From Niastella yeongjuensis (GTDB taxonomy: Bacteria; Bacteroidota; Bacteroidia; Chitinophagales; Chitinophagaceae), in NCBI RefSeq assembly GCF_900110245.1, contig NZ_FOCZ01000006.1, forward strand, positions 125,004 to 189,003: a stretch of DNA of 64,000 bases, in the 5' to 3' direction. Numbering within the stretch: position 1 is the first letter of the stretch; each line of letters opens with the position of its first letter. Of this stretch, positions 26,646-36,533 are shown piece after piece. The notes under the pieces were generated by a model, which worked only from the letters and a program-made list of their open reading frames with translations, did not search any database and was not told the origin of the DNA. A program made the translations under genes and the position numbers.

Positions 26646-26717
26646 TTTAAACTCGTTAATCAAATTCCTCTTTCCTGGCAGAAGGCTGTATTTTAAGGGC
26701 ATAACCCTAACACCTGC

Positions 26718-29198
26718 ATGAGCCGAGCCATACTATTGCTTTTCTTCATTACTCTCTTCTATTCCTATACGTTAGGACAATCGTATAAAGTTCATGGAAA
26801 AATAACAAACACCCGGCTGGAACCGCTGGCATTTGCTTCCGTTCAGGTAAAGGAATGGAAACACGGCGTGGTTACCAAAGAAAATGGCACGTACGAATTG
26901 CAGTTAGAACCAGGCAAATACGACCTGGTAGTTAGCATGATCGGGTACAAGACCCAGGTGATCACCATCATTATTCAAAAAGCGGATTATATACAGAATA
27001 TTATCATGGAAGTAGATAACTCCAGGGGGCTTTCTGAAGTGGTGGTAAAAGGAAAATCGCGCGACCGGTCAGAAGAGATCATCCGAAATGTGATCCGACG
27101 GAAAGATACCATCCAGTCCGCTGCAGGCCCCTACTCCTGTATGGTGTACATAAAAGCCGTCCAGGAAGATTCATTAAAGATAAAGGGAAAGAAAAAGCCG
27201 GTAAAGAATGACACCCTGCCGGTAATTCCCACAAATACCAATCCGGATCTGGATAGAATGGCCATGGCTGAAATTGTATTGCAGCTCGATCGATCGCCCC
27301 AGGGCAGTAAGGAAGAACGACTGGGTGTAACCCGTCGCGGCAATACAACGGGATTGTTTTATTTATCGACTACACAGGGCGATTTCAATTTCTATAACAA
27401 CCTCATCAAAACACGCTCGTTGTCGGAAACACCTTTTCTTTCACCAGTCAGTTACAGCGGGCTGCTTGCCTACCGGTTCAGGTTGATCCGGACCGAACAC
27501 CAGGGTACCCGCAAATTATTTGTGATCAGTGTAAAGCCACGACAGGTAAGTAATGCCACTGTAGAAGGCGAAATAACCATCGCCGATAGTTTATGGGTGA
27601 TCACGCATACGCAATTGAAATTTCCCACGTATCATTTGCCGGAATACGATTACTTTGAGGTAAACCAACAGTATGAGTTAGTAAAAGATACCGCATGGAT
27701 GATCACCCGGCAACAGTTTACCTATTATTCAAAAAGCAATAAGGCAACGAAATCTGGTGTAACGGTAGCCACCTATACGAATTTTGAACTGCATAAACAG
27801 TTCGATAAAAAACATTTCGGAGTGGAAGTAAGCGCCACTGCCCAGGAAGCCTATGAAAAAGACAGCACCTTCTGGCAGGCCAACAGAACGGAACCCCTCA
27901 CGGAAAAAGAAGTACGCTTTATTCAGTATAAAGACAGTATTTACCGCGCCATTCATACCAGGGAATACCTCGATTCACTTGACCGGGTGACCAATAATCT
28001 AACCTGGAAAAAATGGCTTTGGAGTGGTCAGCAGTTCAATAACCATGAAAAGGAACGGCACTGGATGTTACCACCCCTTCCCGGTTTGTACCAGCCGCTT
28101 CAATATGGCGGTACACGCATAATGGCCATGGTCTTTTACAGTAAGCGATTTCCTTCGCGCAGAGGTATTTGGATAGATCCCAACCTCAGTTATGGCATCC
28201 GCAACCACGATATCAACGGCAGCCTGAGGGTAAGATATTTGTACAATCCCTTTAACCGGGGTATACTAAGAGTTAGTGCCGGCCGCGAGTTCAAACTCAT
28301 CTTTCAGGGCGATGCCTGGATCAATCAGCTCAAACGCAGCAGTGTATATTTGGAGAATGGGTTGGGCATTGGCCATGAAGTAGAGCTGGTAAATGGCTTA
28401 TTCTTATACACCGACCTGGAGTTTGCTTTTCGCCGCTCGGTGAGTGATTATAAAACCAATTCGCAGGTGGATAGTTTATTCGGCGACATCGATCTGCTGG
28501 CTAATAACAAGGCGGTGGATTTTGAACCCTACAATGCTACATATGGAAAGATCAGGCTGGCATATACGCCCCGGCAACGGTATATCAGGGAACCACGGGA
28601 AAAGATCATTCTCGGTTCTGCCTGGCCAACCTTTTATGTTTCCCTGCGCAAAGGTATTCCCGGCCTCATGGGGAGCAAAGTGAATTTCGATTACCTGGAG
28701 TTTGGGCTGGAACAGGAATTAAAACTCGGACTGGCAGGCATCTCGAACTACAGCGTACGTACCGGTAGTTTCTTTAATACAAAAGACCTGCGGCTGATTG
28801 ATTATAAATACCAGCGCCGGGGCGATCCGCTGCTCTTTATGAACCCACAGGAAGCGTTTCAGTCCCTGGATTCTACCTTCCCCGTTTTCAAACGGTTTTA
28901 CCAGGGCCATTACCTGCATCAGTTCAATGGTGCCCTGATCAATAAAATTCCCCTGCTGAAAAAATTACAGTTACGCGAAGTGGCGGGTGGCGGCTTTTTG
29001 ATAGCACCTGAACGCTCCTTGCGCTATGTAGAAACCTTTGCAGGCATTGAGCGGGTTTTCAAATGGCCGTTTAACCCCCTCAGTAAATTCAAGCTCGGCG
29101 TGTATGTGGTAGGTTCCGCAGCCAATAAATTCAATAACCCCGTACATTTTAAAATAGGCATCACTTCCTGGGACAGGAGGAATGGAAAATGGTTTTGA
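26718..29198 (+). CDS. DUF5686 and carboxypeptidase-regulatory-like domain outer-membrane protein
   Basis: An 826-residue exported protein with signal peptide (ILLLFFITLFYSYTLGQ). A CarboxypepD_reg-like Ig domain spans residues 22-110 (VHGKITNTRLEPLAFASVQV, DLVVSMIGYKTQ). A large C-terminal beta-rich region ends in the outer-membrane-type strand HFKIGITSWDRRNGKWF. The linker SEEIIRNVIRRKDTIQ and the following YSCMVYIKA are typical of the DUF5686 family of Bacteroidota surface proteins. Substrate and role are unknown. It is a single gene and not part of the T6SS. Confidence 0.85.
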   Translation: MSRAILLLFFITLFYSYTLGQSYKVHGKITNTRLEPLAFASVQVKEWKHGVVTKENGTYELQLEPGKYDLVVSMIGYKTQVITIIIQKADYIQNIIMEVDNSRGLSEVVVKGKSRDRSEEIIRNVIRRKDTIQSAAGPYSCMVYIKAVQEDSLKIKGKKKPVKNDTLPVIPTNTNPDLDRMAMAEIVLQLDRSPQGSKEERLGVTRRGNTTGLFYLSTTQGDFNFYNNLIKTRSLSETPFLSPVSYSGLLAYRFRLIRTEHQGTRKLFVISVKPRQVSNATVEGEITIADSLWVITHTQLKFPTYHLPEYDYFEVNQQYELVKDTAWMITRQQFTYYSKSNKATKSGVTVATYTNFELHKQFDKKHFGVEVSATAQEAYEKDSTFWQANRTEPLTEKEVRFIQYKDSIYRAIHTREYLDSLDRVTNNLTWKKWLWSGQQFNNHEKERHWMLPPLPGLYQPLQYGGTRIMAMVFYSKRFPSRRGIWIDPNLSYGIRNHDINGSLRVRYLYNPFNRGILRVSAGREFKLIFQGDAWINQLKRSSVYLENGLGIGHEVELVNGLFLYTDLEFAFRRSVSDYKTNSQVDSLFGDIDLLANNKAVDFEPYNATYGKIRLAYTPRQRYIREPREKIILGSAWPTFYVSLRKGIPGLMGSKVNFDYLEFGLEQELKLGLAGISNYSVRTGSFFNTKDLRLIDYKYQRRGDPLLFMNPQEAFQSLDSTFPVFKRFYQGHYLHQFNGALINKIPLLKKLQLREVAGGGFLIAPERSLRYVETFAGIERVFKWPFNPLSKFKLGVYVVGSAANKFNNPVHFKIGITSWDRRNGKWF

Positions 29199-29210
29199 AG
29201 ATATAGTATT

Positions 29211-29218
29211 TACATTTG
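29211..29218 (+). promoter_or_regulatory. -7 box of the Kir channel gene
   Basis: TACATTTG matches the Bacteroidota -7 consensus TAnnTTTG exactly, 20 bases before the start codon. A TTG at the expected spacing upstream is missing, so this is only half of a consensus promoter. Confidence 0.5.
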
Positions 29219-29237
29219 CAGGGTAATACTAATAAAC

Positions 29238-30191
29238 ATGCCTTTAGTCAAGCAAGTAAATCCTGTACCTAAGTTAAACGACGACACCGGTTTTAGTAAT
29301 ACCGGCGTAATAAACGGCAGCCGGTTTATAAACAAAGACGGAACCTTCAACCTGCATAAAAGAGGACCTTTCTGGGAACGCTTCAGCATTTTCTATACCA
29401 TGATCAATCTGCCGCTGTGGCAATTCATCTGTGTCCTCGTGCTTTTCTTTTTTAGTATCAACCTGGTGTATACCGGTATTTACTGGTTGATAGGCGCCGG
29501 CCAGTTCACAGGTTTTCTTTCTACCACCCCCGGGAACACTTTTAAAGAACTGTATTTTTTCAGTACGGAAACATTTACAACAGTAGGTTATGGCCGGGTT
29601 AACCCTATAGGCGACCTGGCCAACCTGGTGGCAGCTGTAGAGGCTATGAGCGGCTTTTTATCGTTCGCTTTGGCAACCGGTCTTATTTATGGTCGTTTTG
29701 CCCGTCCGCGCGCACACGTGGCTTTTAGTAACGAGGCATTAATAGCGCCCTTTAAAGATATAACAGCCTTAATGTTCCGGTTTGTGTGTTTCAAACAACA
29801 CCACGCACTCTCCGATGTAACCGTTCAGGTAAACCTGGCCATGATGGTCAATGAAAATGGCGAACCGAGGTACCGGTATTATACCCTGAACCTGGAACGC
29901 AGTAAAATTGAAAGCATGCCCATGAACTGGACAGTGGTACACCCCATCGATGACCAAAGCCCCCTGGCTGGCTTTACCAGCGAAGACCTGGCCGCAAATG
30001 ATGTGGAGATCTATGTCCTGATCCGCGGTTTCAATGACGTATATGGCAATACCGTGCAGCAGCGAACCTCTTATACTTACCATGAAATCCTTTATAACCG
30101 CAAATTCATTCCCATGTATCATGAAACCGCCAATGGCACCGTGCTTGAATTGAACAAACTCAGCAAACATGAAGCAGTTAAAAGTTCATAG
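29238..30191 (+). CDS. Kir-type (inward-rectifier-like) potassium channel
   Basis: A 317-residue KirBac-like channel. An amphipathic slide helix and the first membrane helix (FICVLVLFFFSINLVYTGIY) precede the pore loop with the selectivity filter TTVGYG (about residues 114-119). The second membrane helix follows (SGFLSFALATGLIYGRF), then a cytoplasmic immunoglobulin-like gating domain (residues 155-300) with LMFRFVCFKQHHALSDVTVQ, where eukaryotic Kir channels have LMxRxGNLR. Length and order match the family. The cation is inferred as K+ from TVGYG. It stands alone behind its own -7 box. Confidence 0.92.
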   Translation: MPLVKQVNPVPKLNDDTGFSNTGVINGSRFINKDGTFNLHKRGPFWERFSIFYTMINLPLWQFICVLVLFFFSINLVYTGIYWLIGAGQFTGFLSTTPGNTFKELYFFSTETFTTVGYGRVNPIGDLANLVAAVEAMSGFLSFALATGLIYGRFARPRAHVAFSNEALIAPFKDITALMFRFVCFKQHHALSDVTVQVNLAMMVNENGEPRYRYYTLNLERSKIESMPMNWTVVHPIDDQSPLAGFTSEDLAANDVEIYVLIRGFNDVYGNTVQQRTSYTYHEILYNRKFIPMYHETANGTVLELNKLSKHEAVKSS

Positions 30192-30346
30192 TTTTAAGTT
30201 GAAAGTTTTAAGTTATTGGGTTACGGGGCTCTGGTCAGGTTGAGCATTCCGCGTCGCGGCCTTTCTGTCTTCTGCCCTCTGCCTTCTGCCTTTTGTATTC
30301 CTGGCAAATTTCTTGCTTACCTGTAGAAACCTAACCGTACAAAACA

Positions 30347-30994
30347 ATGATAAACCCGGAAGCCATCGCGCTCGCTAAAATATTGTGGAATTATCATCAG
30401 TTACACCATACACTGGAACCGGCTGATTGTATTCTCGTACTGGGCAGTATGGACACCCGCACCGCCGAACGGGGTGCTGATGTGTACCTGCAGGGGTATG
30501 CTCCCATTATCATTTTCTCCGGCGGCCTGGGAAAAATCACCAAAGATATGTGGGCAGAAACGGAAGCCGATCTGTTTGCCACTATTGCCCTCGACAGGGG
30601 CGTACCGCGCGAAGCCATCTTTATTGAAAATAAAAGCACCAATACGGGCGAAAATATTCTGTTCACACAACAGTTGCTGCAGGAGAAAAACCTGAATCTC
30701 GACAGCTTTATAGTGGTACAGAAGCCCTATATGGAACGCCGCAGTTATGCTACGTTCAAAAAACACTGGCCCGATAAAAAACTACTGGTCACTTCTCCCC
30801 GCCTTTCATTTGAAGAATATCCCACCAACGATATATCTATAGAAAAGCTCATCAATATGATGGTGGGCGATCTGCAACGGATAAAATTGTATCCTGAAAA
30901 AGGTTTCCAGATCTATCAGGAAATTCCGGTTGAAGTATGGACGGCTTACGAAGAGTTAGTTAAAATGGGCTTTGATAAACAGCTCATGAAATAA
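30347..30994 (+). CDS. YdcF/DUF218 family protein
   Basis: A 215-residue soluble protein of the YdcF (DUF218) family. CILVLGSMDTRTAERGADVY is followed by IIFSGGLGK, TEADLFATIALDRGVP and FIENKSTNTGENILF. The last of these is the signature region of DUF218 proteins, which adopt a Rossmann-like fold. The biochemical role in this short, non-membrane subgroup is unknown. No operon partner: it is preceded by a low-complexity spacer and followed by the 55-bp tandem repeat. Confidence 0.85.
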   Translation: MINPEAIALAKILWNYHQLHHTLEPADCILVLGSMDTRTAERGADVYLQGYAPIIIFSGGLGKITKDMWAETEADLFATIALDRGVPREAIFIENKSTNTGENILFTQQLLQEKNLNLDSFIVVQKPYMERRSYATFKKHWPDKKLLVTSPRLSFEEYPTNDISIEKLINMMVGDLQRIKLYPEKGFQIYQEIPVEVWTAYEELVKMGFDKQLMK

Positions 30995-31014
30995 GGAAGT
31001 GCCTTTAAGCTGAT

Positions 31015-31227
31015 ACGTTAACAAGTTGAAAAGTTAACAAGTTAAAAAGTTAACAGGGAAAACCCGACGGCTGCGTACCAGCCTTGTCAACCCGTCAACC
31101 TGTTAACCTGTTAACTTCCCGACGGCTGCGTACCAGCCTTGTCAACCCGTCAACCTGTTAACCTGTTAACTTCCCGACGGCCGCGTACCAGCCTTGTCAA
31201 CCCGTCAACTTGTTAACCTGTTAACTC
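31015..31227. repeat. Three tandem 55-bp repeats with complementary word array upstream
   Basis: The copies begin at 31063, 31118 and 31173, each opening CCCGACGGC and ending in GTTAACCTGTTAACT-type words. Copies one and two are identical or nearly so, and copy three has two or more changes (CCGCG for CTGCG, CAACTTG for CAACCTG). The stretch 31015-31057 holds the complementary words GTTAACAAGTT and GTTAACAGGG, so a long imperfect hairpin can form with any of the copies. It separates the convergent ydcF-like gene and purU, whose stop abuts it. Confidence 0.85.
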
Positions 31228-32055
31228 CTACTCAAACACCACCGTCTTATTCCTATATACCAAAACCCTGTCCTCAAACACCAGATGCAGCGCTTTCGCC
31301 AGCACCGCTGTTTCAATCTCTTTACCAGCCTTCATCATATCGCCTGCGGTGTGTGAGTGCGTCACCGGAATGATCTGTTGCGCGATAATAGGCCCTTCAT
31401 CGAGCTCGTTGGTAACAAAATGGGCCGTAGCTCCAATCAGCTTCACCCCGCGCTCAAAAGCCTGTCGGTAAGGACTGGCACCTACAAAGGCCGGCAGAAA
31501 GGAATGATGTATGTTGATGATCCGTCCGGTATACCTGGCCACAAACTCCGGCGATAAAATACGCATGAACTTGGCCAGGATAATATAATCAGGGGCATGC
31601 TTGTCAATCAAACTGCTTACCTGTGCTTCAAAATCAGCTTTATCTTTTTGGTCGTGCGATACCAGGTAAAACGGAATATCGAACCGCTGACAGATATTCT
31701 CCAACGTATCGTGATTCCCAATCACACATTGCACCTGGGCACCCAGGGTTTTAAAATAATGACGGATAAGAATATCACCCAGGCAATGGTATTCTTTGGT
31801 TACCAGTACCACTACTTTTTTCTCCGGCAAAGGGTTCACTTTTATTACTGCATCGGCCGGTAATACCTGTTTCAGCCTGGCCTCCAGCGCCTGTGAATCG
31901 GCATCCTCTTCCAAATGTACCCTGATAAAAAAGCGGTTCTCTATCTTGTCAACGTGCTCCCGTAACGAAACAATATTCAATTGTTCCTTAGCCAGCACAC
32001 CTGTAATGCCGGCCACCAATCCAACCTGGTCTTTACATTGAATTACAACAATCAT
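31228..32055 (-). CDS. purU: Formyltetrahydrofolate deformylase PurU
   Basis: A 275-residue PurU. The N-terminal ACT domain (residues 1-80: IQCKDQVGLVAGITGVLAKE) senses regulators such as methionine and glycine in known members. A formyltransferase-like domain (residues 85-275) carries INIHHSFLPAF, the conserved Asn-His of the active site, with SHDQ and TAHFVTNELDEGPII nearby. It hydrolyses 10-formyl-THF to formate and THF, feeding formate to purine synthesis and balancing one-carbon pools. Length is normal. It is transcribed singly. Confidence 0.95.
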   Translation of the reverse strand: MIVVIQCKDQVGLVAGITGVLAKEQLNIVSLREHVDKIENRFFIRVHLEEDADSQALEARLKQVLPADAVIKVNPLPEKKVVVLVTKEYHCLGDILIRHYFKTLGAQVQCVIGNHDTLENICQRFDIPFYLVSHDQKDKADFEAQVSSLIDKHAPDYIILAKFMRILSPEFVARYTGRIINIHHSFLPAFVGASPYRQAFERGVKLIGATAHFVTNELDEGPIIAQQIIPVTHSHTAGDMMKAGKEIETAVLAKALHLVFEDRVLVYRNKTVVFE

Positions 32056-32852
32056 ACAAAATCAATATGTTAGCAAGATAATGATTTTTTTGCAGGGATG
32101 CCCTTTACAGATACTTGCTAAACCGATACAATTGGCATGCAATTGTTTTCTGGACACTAATTTTTCAGGGCCATTTTTTTTAAGCAAAAACTCTTATTAC
32201 GGCTTATATTAAATCGACTACATTCTTGTCATTTTTACTATTGAAAGGCGCAATTGAATGAAAATGGCGCCAACTTTGCAACGTCGTACTGAATGAAAGC
32301 AAATTGATAGATGTCCGGTCCTGTAAGAACTGTAGCCTGGTAAAACAGGCACCATGTTTGTTGAATAGTGCAAATACCTTTTTTGAAAACGAAAATATCC
32401 ATATGATGAACACTATCAGAAAATTCCTCAAAGATGTATCAAACATCTTTTCATCCGTACCAGAAATAAGAAAACAAATACTCCGTGCTATTGCTCCAAA
32501 AAGCGTACTGAAATTTAGCTACGCGCGGTCAGTAAAAATCTCAACTACACAGCTTGAACGAAGAACAGTCATCGCCTCAAAAAGCGGTCTGTTTTAATCT
32601 GTTCTTCAGGGTTCATTATCTGAGTGAATAAGTAATTATTTGCAATGCAGTCAATGTGACAATCTGTAAATAGTACTATTCGCATCAGCACAAAATTTTT
32701 ACATGCAGCAGAATGCGGCATGAAGGATATGTTATGCATCACAGGTAAAAAAAACGCACCTGTGATGTATGCGGGGGAGAATTGTGCCGTAAGCAAGACG
32801 TTACCGGCAATTGAAAACACTTTTTTAAAATCTAGAAATTAACAACGTAAAA
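32056..32852. other. Long intergenic region, possible 64-codon ORF
   Basis: A 797-bp gap between divergent genes. A 64-codon plus-strand ORF starts at 32403 (MMNTIRKFLKDVSNIFSSVP) and ends at 32597. It is basic and amphipathic with no recognised domain. No good ribosome site or coding bias convinces me, so it is not annotated as a gene. The region otherwise has no repeat or RNA that I can identify. Confidence 0.4.
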
Positions 32853-33713
32853 ATGAAAACAACGATGCACAAAAGAGGTAATTGGTTCCGTAGAAATCAG
32901 CGCGTGCTGTCTGTTTCCCTGGTATTAGCAACATTGGCTGCTTGTCAAAAAAACGTTGACAGGCCGGTAGATCCTACTGCAAATGCAAACGATGAAGCCG
33001 TGTCAACAGAGTCAACATCAGGCGGAAATATAATCTGGTCTGAAAATGCAGATGGCAGCAGCTTTTTAAATTCCCTGTGTACTATTCAAACTGCTACTTC
33101 CTATGGTATTACTCAGTCTACAACCCATGCTTTCAGCGGCACCAAATCAGCTCGTTTCGAGTTAAGAGATACCGACCCTGAAAGTCACAGTGGTACAAGG
33201 GCTGAAATATCTTTCCCAACGCCTACTACTAACAACTTCTGGTATTCTTATTCGTTATATATGCCCAGCGCTCAGTATAAAGATGAAGCTGCTGATGAAG
33301 TTATCAGCCAGTGGCATGGTGGCGGTGGCATCACCCCGGCTATTTCTATTCGTGTAACAAATGGCCGTCTGGTTATGAGAACACCAGATAACGCTAAGAC
33401 TGACCTTGGCACAATTGAAAAAGACAGATGGCATACTTATGTATATCATATCATTCACTCATCAGGTTCTGATGGTTTGATCGAGATCTGGAAAGATGGT
33501 CAAAAACTGGTAAGCCGTAAAGGTGCCAGCATGTACAAAATCACTGGCGATTTCCACCTTCCTAACTGGAAAATGGGTATCTACAAATCAGACTGGAATG
33601 GTACAAAAACCACTTCAACTAATCTGAGAGTGTTGTATTTCGATGATATTAAATATGGCAGCGCAAATGAAACTTACAACGCAATGTTGCCTGTAAGTAC
33701 CACTGCAAAATAA
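32853..33713 (+). CDS. Heparin-lyase-I-like polysaccharide lyase lipoprotein
   Basis: A 286-residue secreted lipoprotein. The signal ends in the lipobox LATLAACQK. An acidic low-complexity linker follows, then a jelly-roll-like domain from about residue 65. FSGTKSARFELRDTD, SGTRAEISF, WYSYSLYMP, VISQWHGGG and KDRWHTYVYHIIHS are features of the heparin lyase I/polysaccharide lyase family (PF14099). The C-terminus has the strand LRVLYFDDIKYG. It probably cleaves a uronic-acid polymer at the cell surface, but the substrate cannot be read from the sequence. A strong terminator follows at 33739-33775. Confidence 0.85.
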   Translation: MKTTMHKRGNWFRRNQRVLSVSLVLATLAACQKNVDRPVDPTANANDEAVSTESTSGGNIIWSENADGSSFLNSLCTIQTATSYGITQSTTHAFSGTKSARFELRDTDPESHSGTRAEISFPTPTTNNFWYSYSLYMPSAQYKDEAADEVISQWHGGGGITPAISIRVTNGRLVMRTPDNAKTDLGTIEKDRWHTYVYHIIHSSGSDGLIEIWKDGQKLVSRKGASMYKITGDFHLPNWKMGIYKSDWNGTKTTSTNLRVLYFDDIKYGSANETYNAMLPVSTTAK

Positions 33714-33738
33714 TGTAGAGATTATTTAGATGGGATAT

Positions 33739-33775
33739 AAAAGGTCGTCCGGTTAATCTGGACGACCTTTTTTTT
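33739..33775 (+). terminator. Rho-independent terminator
   Basis: AAGGTCGTCC (33741-33750) pairs with GGACGACCTT (33760-33769) around a 9-nt loop, followed by a long T run. It ends the lyase transcript and lies 20 bases from the convergent TonB receptor stop. Confidence 0.9.
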
Positions 33776-33794
33776 ATGGTGCATGTGCGCTGCA

Positions 33795-36533
33795 TTAGAA
33801 ATTGGCCGACAAACTGATGTAGTAATAACCGCCGTTCATTCCAAACTGGGTAGCATTACGGCTGTATTGAAAACGTCCATCGGAAGTATTTCCGTAATAA
33901 ATATTCGATTTATCACCATTGCCATCCTGAAACCATTTTAGTTTATCAGGATATACATCAAATAAATTATTGGCGCCGATAGTTACCCGCACCTGAGGTA
34001 TAATACTGTAACTGATACTGGCGTCGGTTACTACTTTGGGGTCATAGGTCTCATCGAGCCGTGGATCGGCATTCCAGGAAGATACTTTACCAAAACGCGT
34101 TGCCCGCACCAGCAACCCTATTTTTTTATACTGGTAATTGGCCGACAACGATACTTTATTCTTTGGATTGGCCAGCTCTACACGCGATTGTTCGGCCCGG
34201 TCAAAATAAAAGTAATTGCCAAGGGAGTCCGGCACTGCAGGGATCTTCTCCGTGCCCTTTACCTTTTTAATTTTTGTTTCATTGAAGTTTGCTGCCAGGG
34301 TAATGTCGAGATTGCCTTTGCCCAGCTGCGGACTAACAGAAAAGATAATATCGATCCCCTGCGTTTTGGTATCTACAAAATTGCTGAACGCCTGTACCAC
34401 CTGCACGTCGGCGCCGATACCGGCATTGTTCAACACCTGGTCTACTATGGAAGTACCGGCCGCCGTTCTCCTGAATGGACCTGCCAGTAAGATCCGGTTT
34501 TTAATATCGATGCGATAGGCATCGATGGTAAGGGAAGTATTATGCCCCGGCTTGGCAGTGATGCCCAAACTATAGTTTACAGAAGTTTCTTCTTTCAGAT
34601 CAGGAATACCAAGGGCTTTGGCAATGGGGTCGCTGTTGCGTACCGTTAACGTATTGCTGGGCGACAATGTTCCATTTACGAGCTGGAACTGGGTGCTGGT
34701 ATTGTTAAAGAAATACTGGTGAATGGAAGGTGCTCTAAAGCCATTGCTGATGGCTCCGCGAATAGATAAGGCATCGAGTAGTTTATACCGCATGGCCAGC
34801 TTACCGGCTAAGGCATTGCCAAAATCACTGTAATGTTCAAACCGGCCGGCTACATTCACCAGGAATTTTTCTGTTATATCCGATTCCACATCCACATAAG
34901 TGCTGAACACACTGCGGTTTTCATTGACCGCATTGGCGGGCTGGTAACCCGGGAAAACCTGGGCGCCACCGGCTTTGCCACCATTGGGGTCATAGTTCTT
35001 CCACGATTCTTCCTGCCCGGGTGTTATTTTGAAGAAATCAAGGCGCATTTCTGCGCCAAGGGCTACGTTAAACGACGACAGGTTCATTTTTGAACCCAGG
35101 TCTTTTGAGAAATCTACATTGGTGGTGCTTTGCTGAAAACCCAGTTTGCCGCAATAAAAGGAGGTAGGAGTTGTCGTGCCCATGCTGGCATTGTTTGAAT
35201 TGGTTACATCGAAACGAAACTGGTTGCCGCCATATGTAGAACTTACATCCCAGTTCCAGGCGCTGGCAGTTTTACCTTTAAAGCCGGCCATTACCGACCG
35301 GTCGTTGATCTCGGAACCAATATAGGGCAGAAAACCACGAGGAAACAATTGTGCCACTACCTGGGTGGTTTGTTTGGGATACCGGTAAAACCCAGCCGCT
35401 TTTCCTTTGCGGTAACTGTACATACCCATTGCATAGAATTTGCTTTTGTCAGAAATGGGCAGTTCCAGGTTGGCCTCACCATATGCATTCAGTTGTTTTG
35501 AATTGCCGATATACATATTGTTCTTTCTGTTCCAGCCGCCGTTTTGGGCAATCAGTAGCTCGTCCTGGGTAACATTGGCATTATAAACAGTGCCCAGGTA
35601 ATCACCGGCGCGGTTGGTGGGCTGGCGATGGCGTACCTCGCCGGTAAGGTTTAATACACCGCCTTTTTTACCCAGCTTGAATCCTTCGTTTATACCTACT
35701 TGTAAATTGGCGCCATCGCCGGCATATTGTGCACCGGAATGTGCAAACACCTGTGTGCCGGTTTTCTTTTTCAGTACCACATTGATAACGCCGGCAATGG
35801 CATCAGAGCCGTATTGGGAAGCAGCGCCATCACGCAATACTTCTATGCGTTCGATGCTGCTGGCGGGAATGGCATTCATATCGGTGCCAACAGACCCCTT
35901 GCCTACCGTACCGTTTATATTGACCAGGGCTGTATTATAACGGCGTTTACCATTTACCAACACCAGCACCTGGTCGGGGCCTAAACCCCGTAAACTGGCA
36001 GGGTCAATATGATCGGTACCATCGGCAATAGTTTGTCGGTTCGAAACAAAACTGGGGGCGGTATATTGGATCTGTTGGGCAGGTTCTATTTGTCCGGTTG
36101 CCAGCAGGTCTTTGGATGAAATTACATCAACCGGAACGGGTGACTCCACATTGGTTCTTGGCCGTAAGGAACGCGAGCCAATTACTACCGTGGTTAATTC
36201 GGCCACTGTTTCTTCGAGTCTTATGGTTAACTCATGCTGGCCGCCTATTGTTATTTCCTGGCTTTTAAAACCAATGTTGGAAATAACCAGTACATCACCA
36301 TCTTCGGCATTGATGGTAAAAACGCCATTGGCATTGGTAGCCGTGCCACCGGGTTTATTTTTTACTACAATACTTACACCCGATAAGGGTTCTCCTTTTG
36401 TATTGGTTATTTTACCGGTAATGGGAACGGGTGATAAGTTGGGAGTGGCATGTCCTATAACAACGAAAAGCACGGCCAGCAGCAGTTGTGCGGCAGCATG
36501 CTTTGTGGCATGGAACAGGAAGGTTTTTTTCAT
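33795..36533 (-). CDS. TonB-dependent receptor with N-terminal CarboxypepD_reg domain
   Basis: A 912-residue outer-membrane transporter. It has a signal peptide (LLLAVLFVVIGHA), a carboxypeptidase-regulatory-like domain at about 33-115 (PITGKITNTKGEPLSGVSIV, DVLVISNIGFKSQEITI), a plug at about 140-260 (GSVGTDMNAIPASSIERIEV, QYGSDAIAGVINVVLKK) and a 22-strand-type barrel ending in aromatic YYISLSANF. The DPASLRGLGPDQVLVLVNGK region is typical of the receptors that follow the SusC layout without a SusD partner here. The substrate is unknown. It is a single gene, convergent with the lyase gene. Confidence 0.92.
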   Translation of the reverse strand: MKKTFLFHATKHAAAQLLLAVLFVVIGHATPNLSPVPITGKITNTKGEPLSGVSIVVKNKPGGTATNANGVFTINAEDGDVLVISNIGFKSQEITIGGQHELTIRLEETVAELTTVVIGSRSLRPRTNVESPVPVDVISSKDLLATGQIEPAQQIQYTAPSFVSNRQTIADGTDHIDPASLRGLGPDQVLVLVNGKRRYNTALVNINGTVGKGSVGTDMNAIPASSIERIEVLRDGAASQYGSDAIAGVINVVLKKKTGTQVFAHSGAQYAGDGANLQVGINEGFKLGKKGGVLNLTGEVRHRQPTNRAGDYLGTVYNANVTQDELLIAQNGGWNRKNNMYIGNSKQLNAYGEANLELPISDKSKFYAMGMYSYRKGKAAGFYRYPKQTTQVVAQLFPRGFLPYIGSEINDRSVMAGFKGKTASAWNWDVSSTYGGNQFRFDVTNSNNASMGTTTPTSFYCGKLGFQQSTTNVDFSKDLGSKMNLSSFNVALGAEMRLDFFKITPGQEESWKNYDPNGGKAGGAQVFPGYQPANAVNENRSVFSTYVDVESDITEKFLVNVAGRFEHYSDFGNALAGKLAMRYKLLDALSIRGAISNGFRAPSIHQYFFNNTSTQFQLVNGTLSPSNTLTVRNSDPIAKALGIPDLKEETSVNYSLGITAKPGHNTSLTIDAYRIDIKNRILLAGPFRRTAAGTSIVDQVLNNAGIGADVQVVQAFSNFVDTKTQGIDIIFSVSPQLGKGNLDITLAANFNETKIKKVKGTEKIPAVPDSLGNYFYFDRAEQSRVELANPKNKVSLSANYQYKKIGLLVRATRFGKVSSWNADPRLDETYDPKVVTDASISYSIIPQVRVTIGANNLFDVYPDKLKWFQDGNGDKSNIYYGNTSDGRFQYSRNATQFGMNGGYYYISLSANF

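Noticed and set aside
31063-31227. Three direct repeats, looked at as a possible CRISPR array
   Set aside because: The repeats are contiguous 55-bp units without unique spacers, and no cas gene is near.
32403-32597. Possible 64-codon gene
   Set aside because: Basic, amphipathic product without family, promoter or codon support. Noted only in the intergenic entry.
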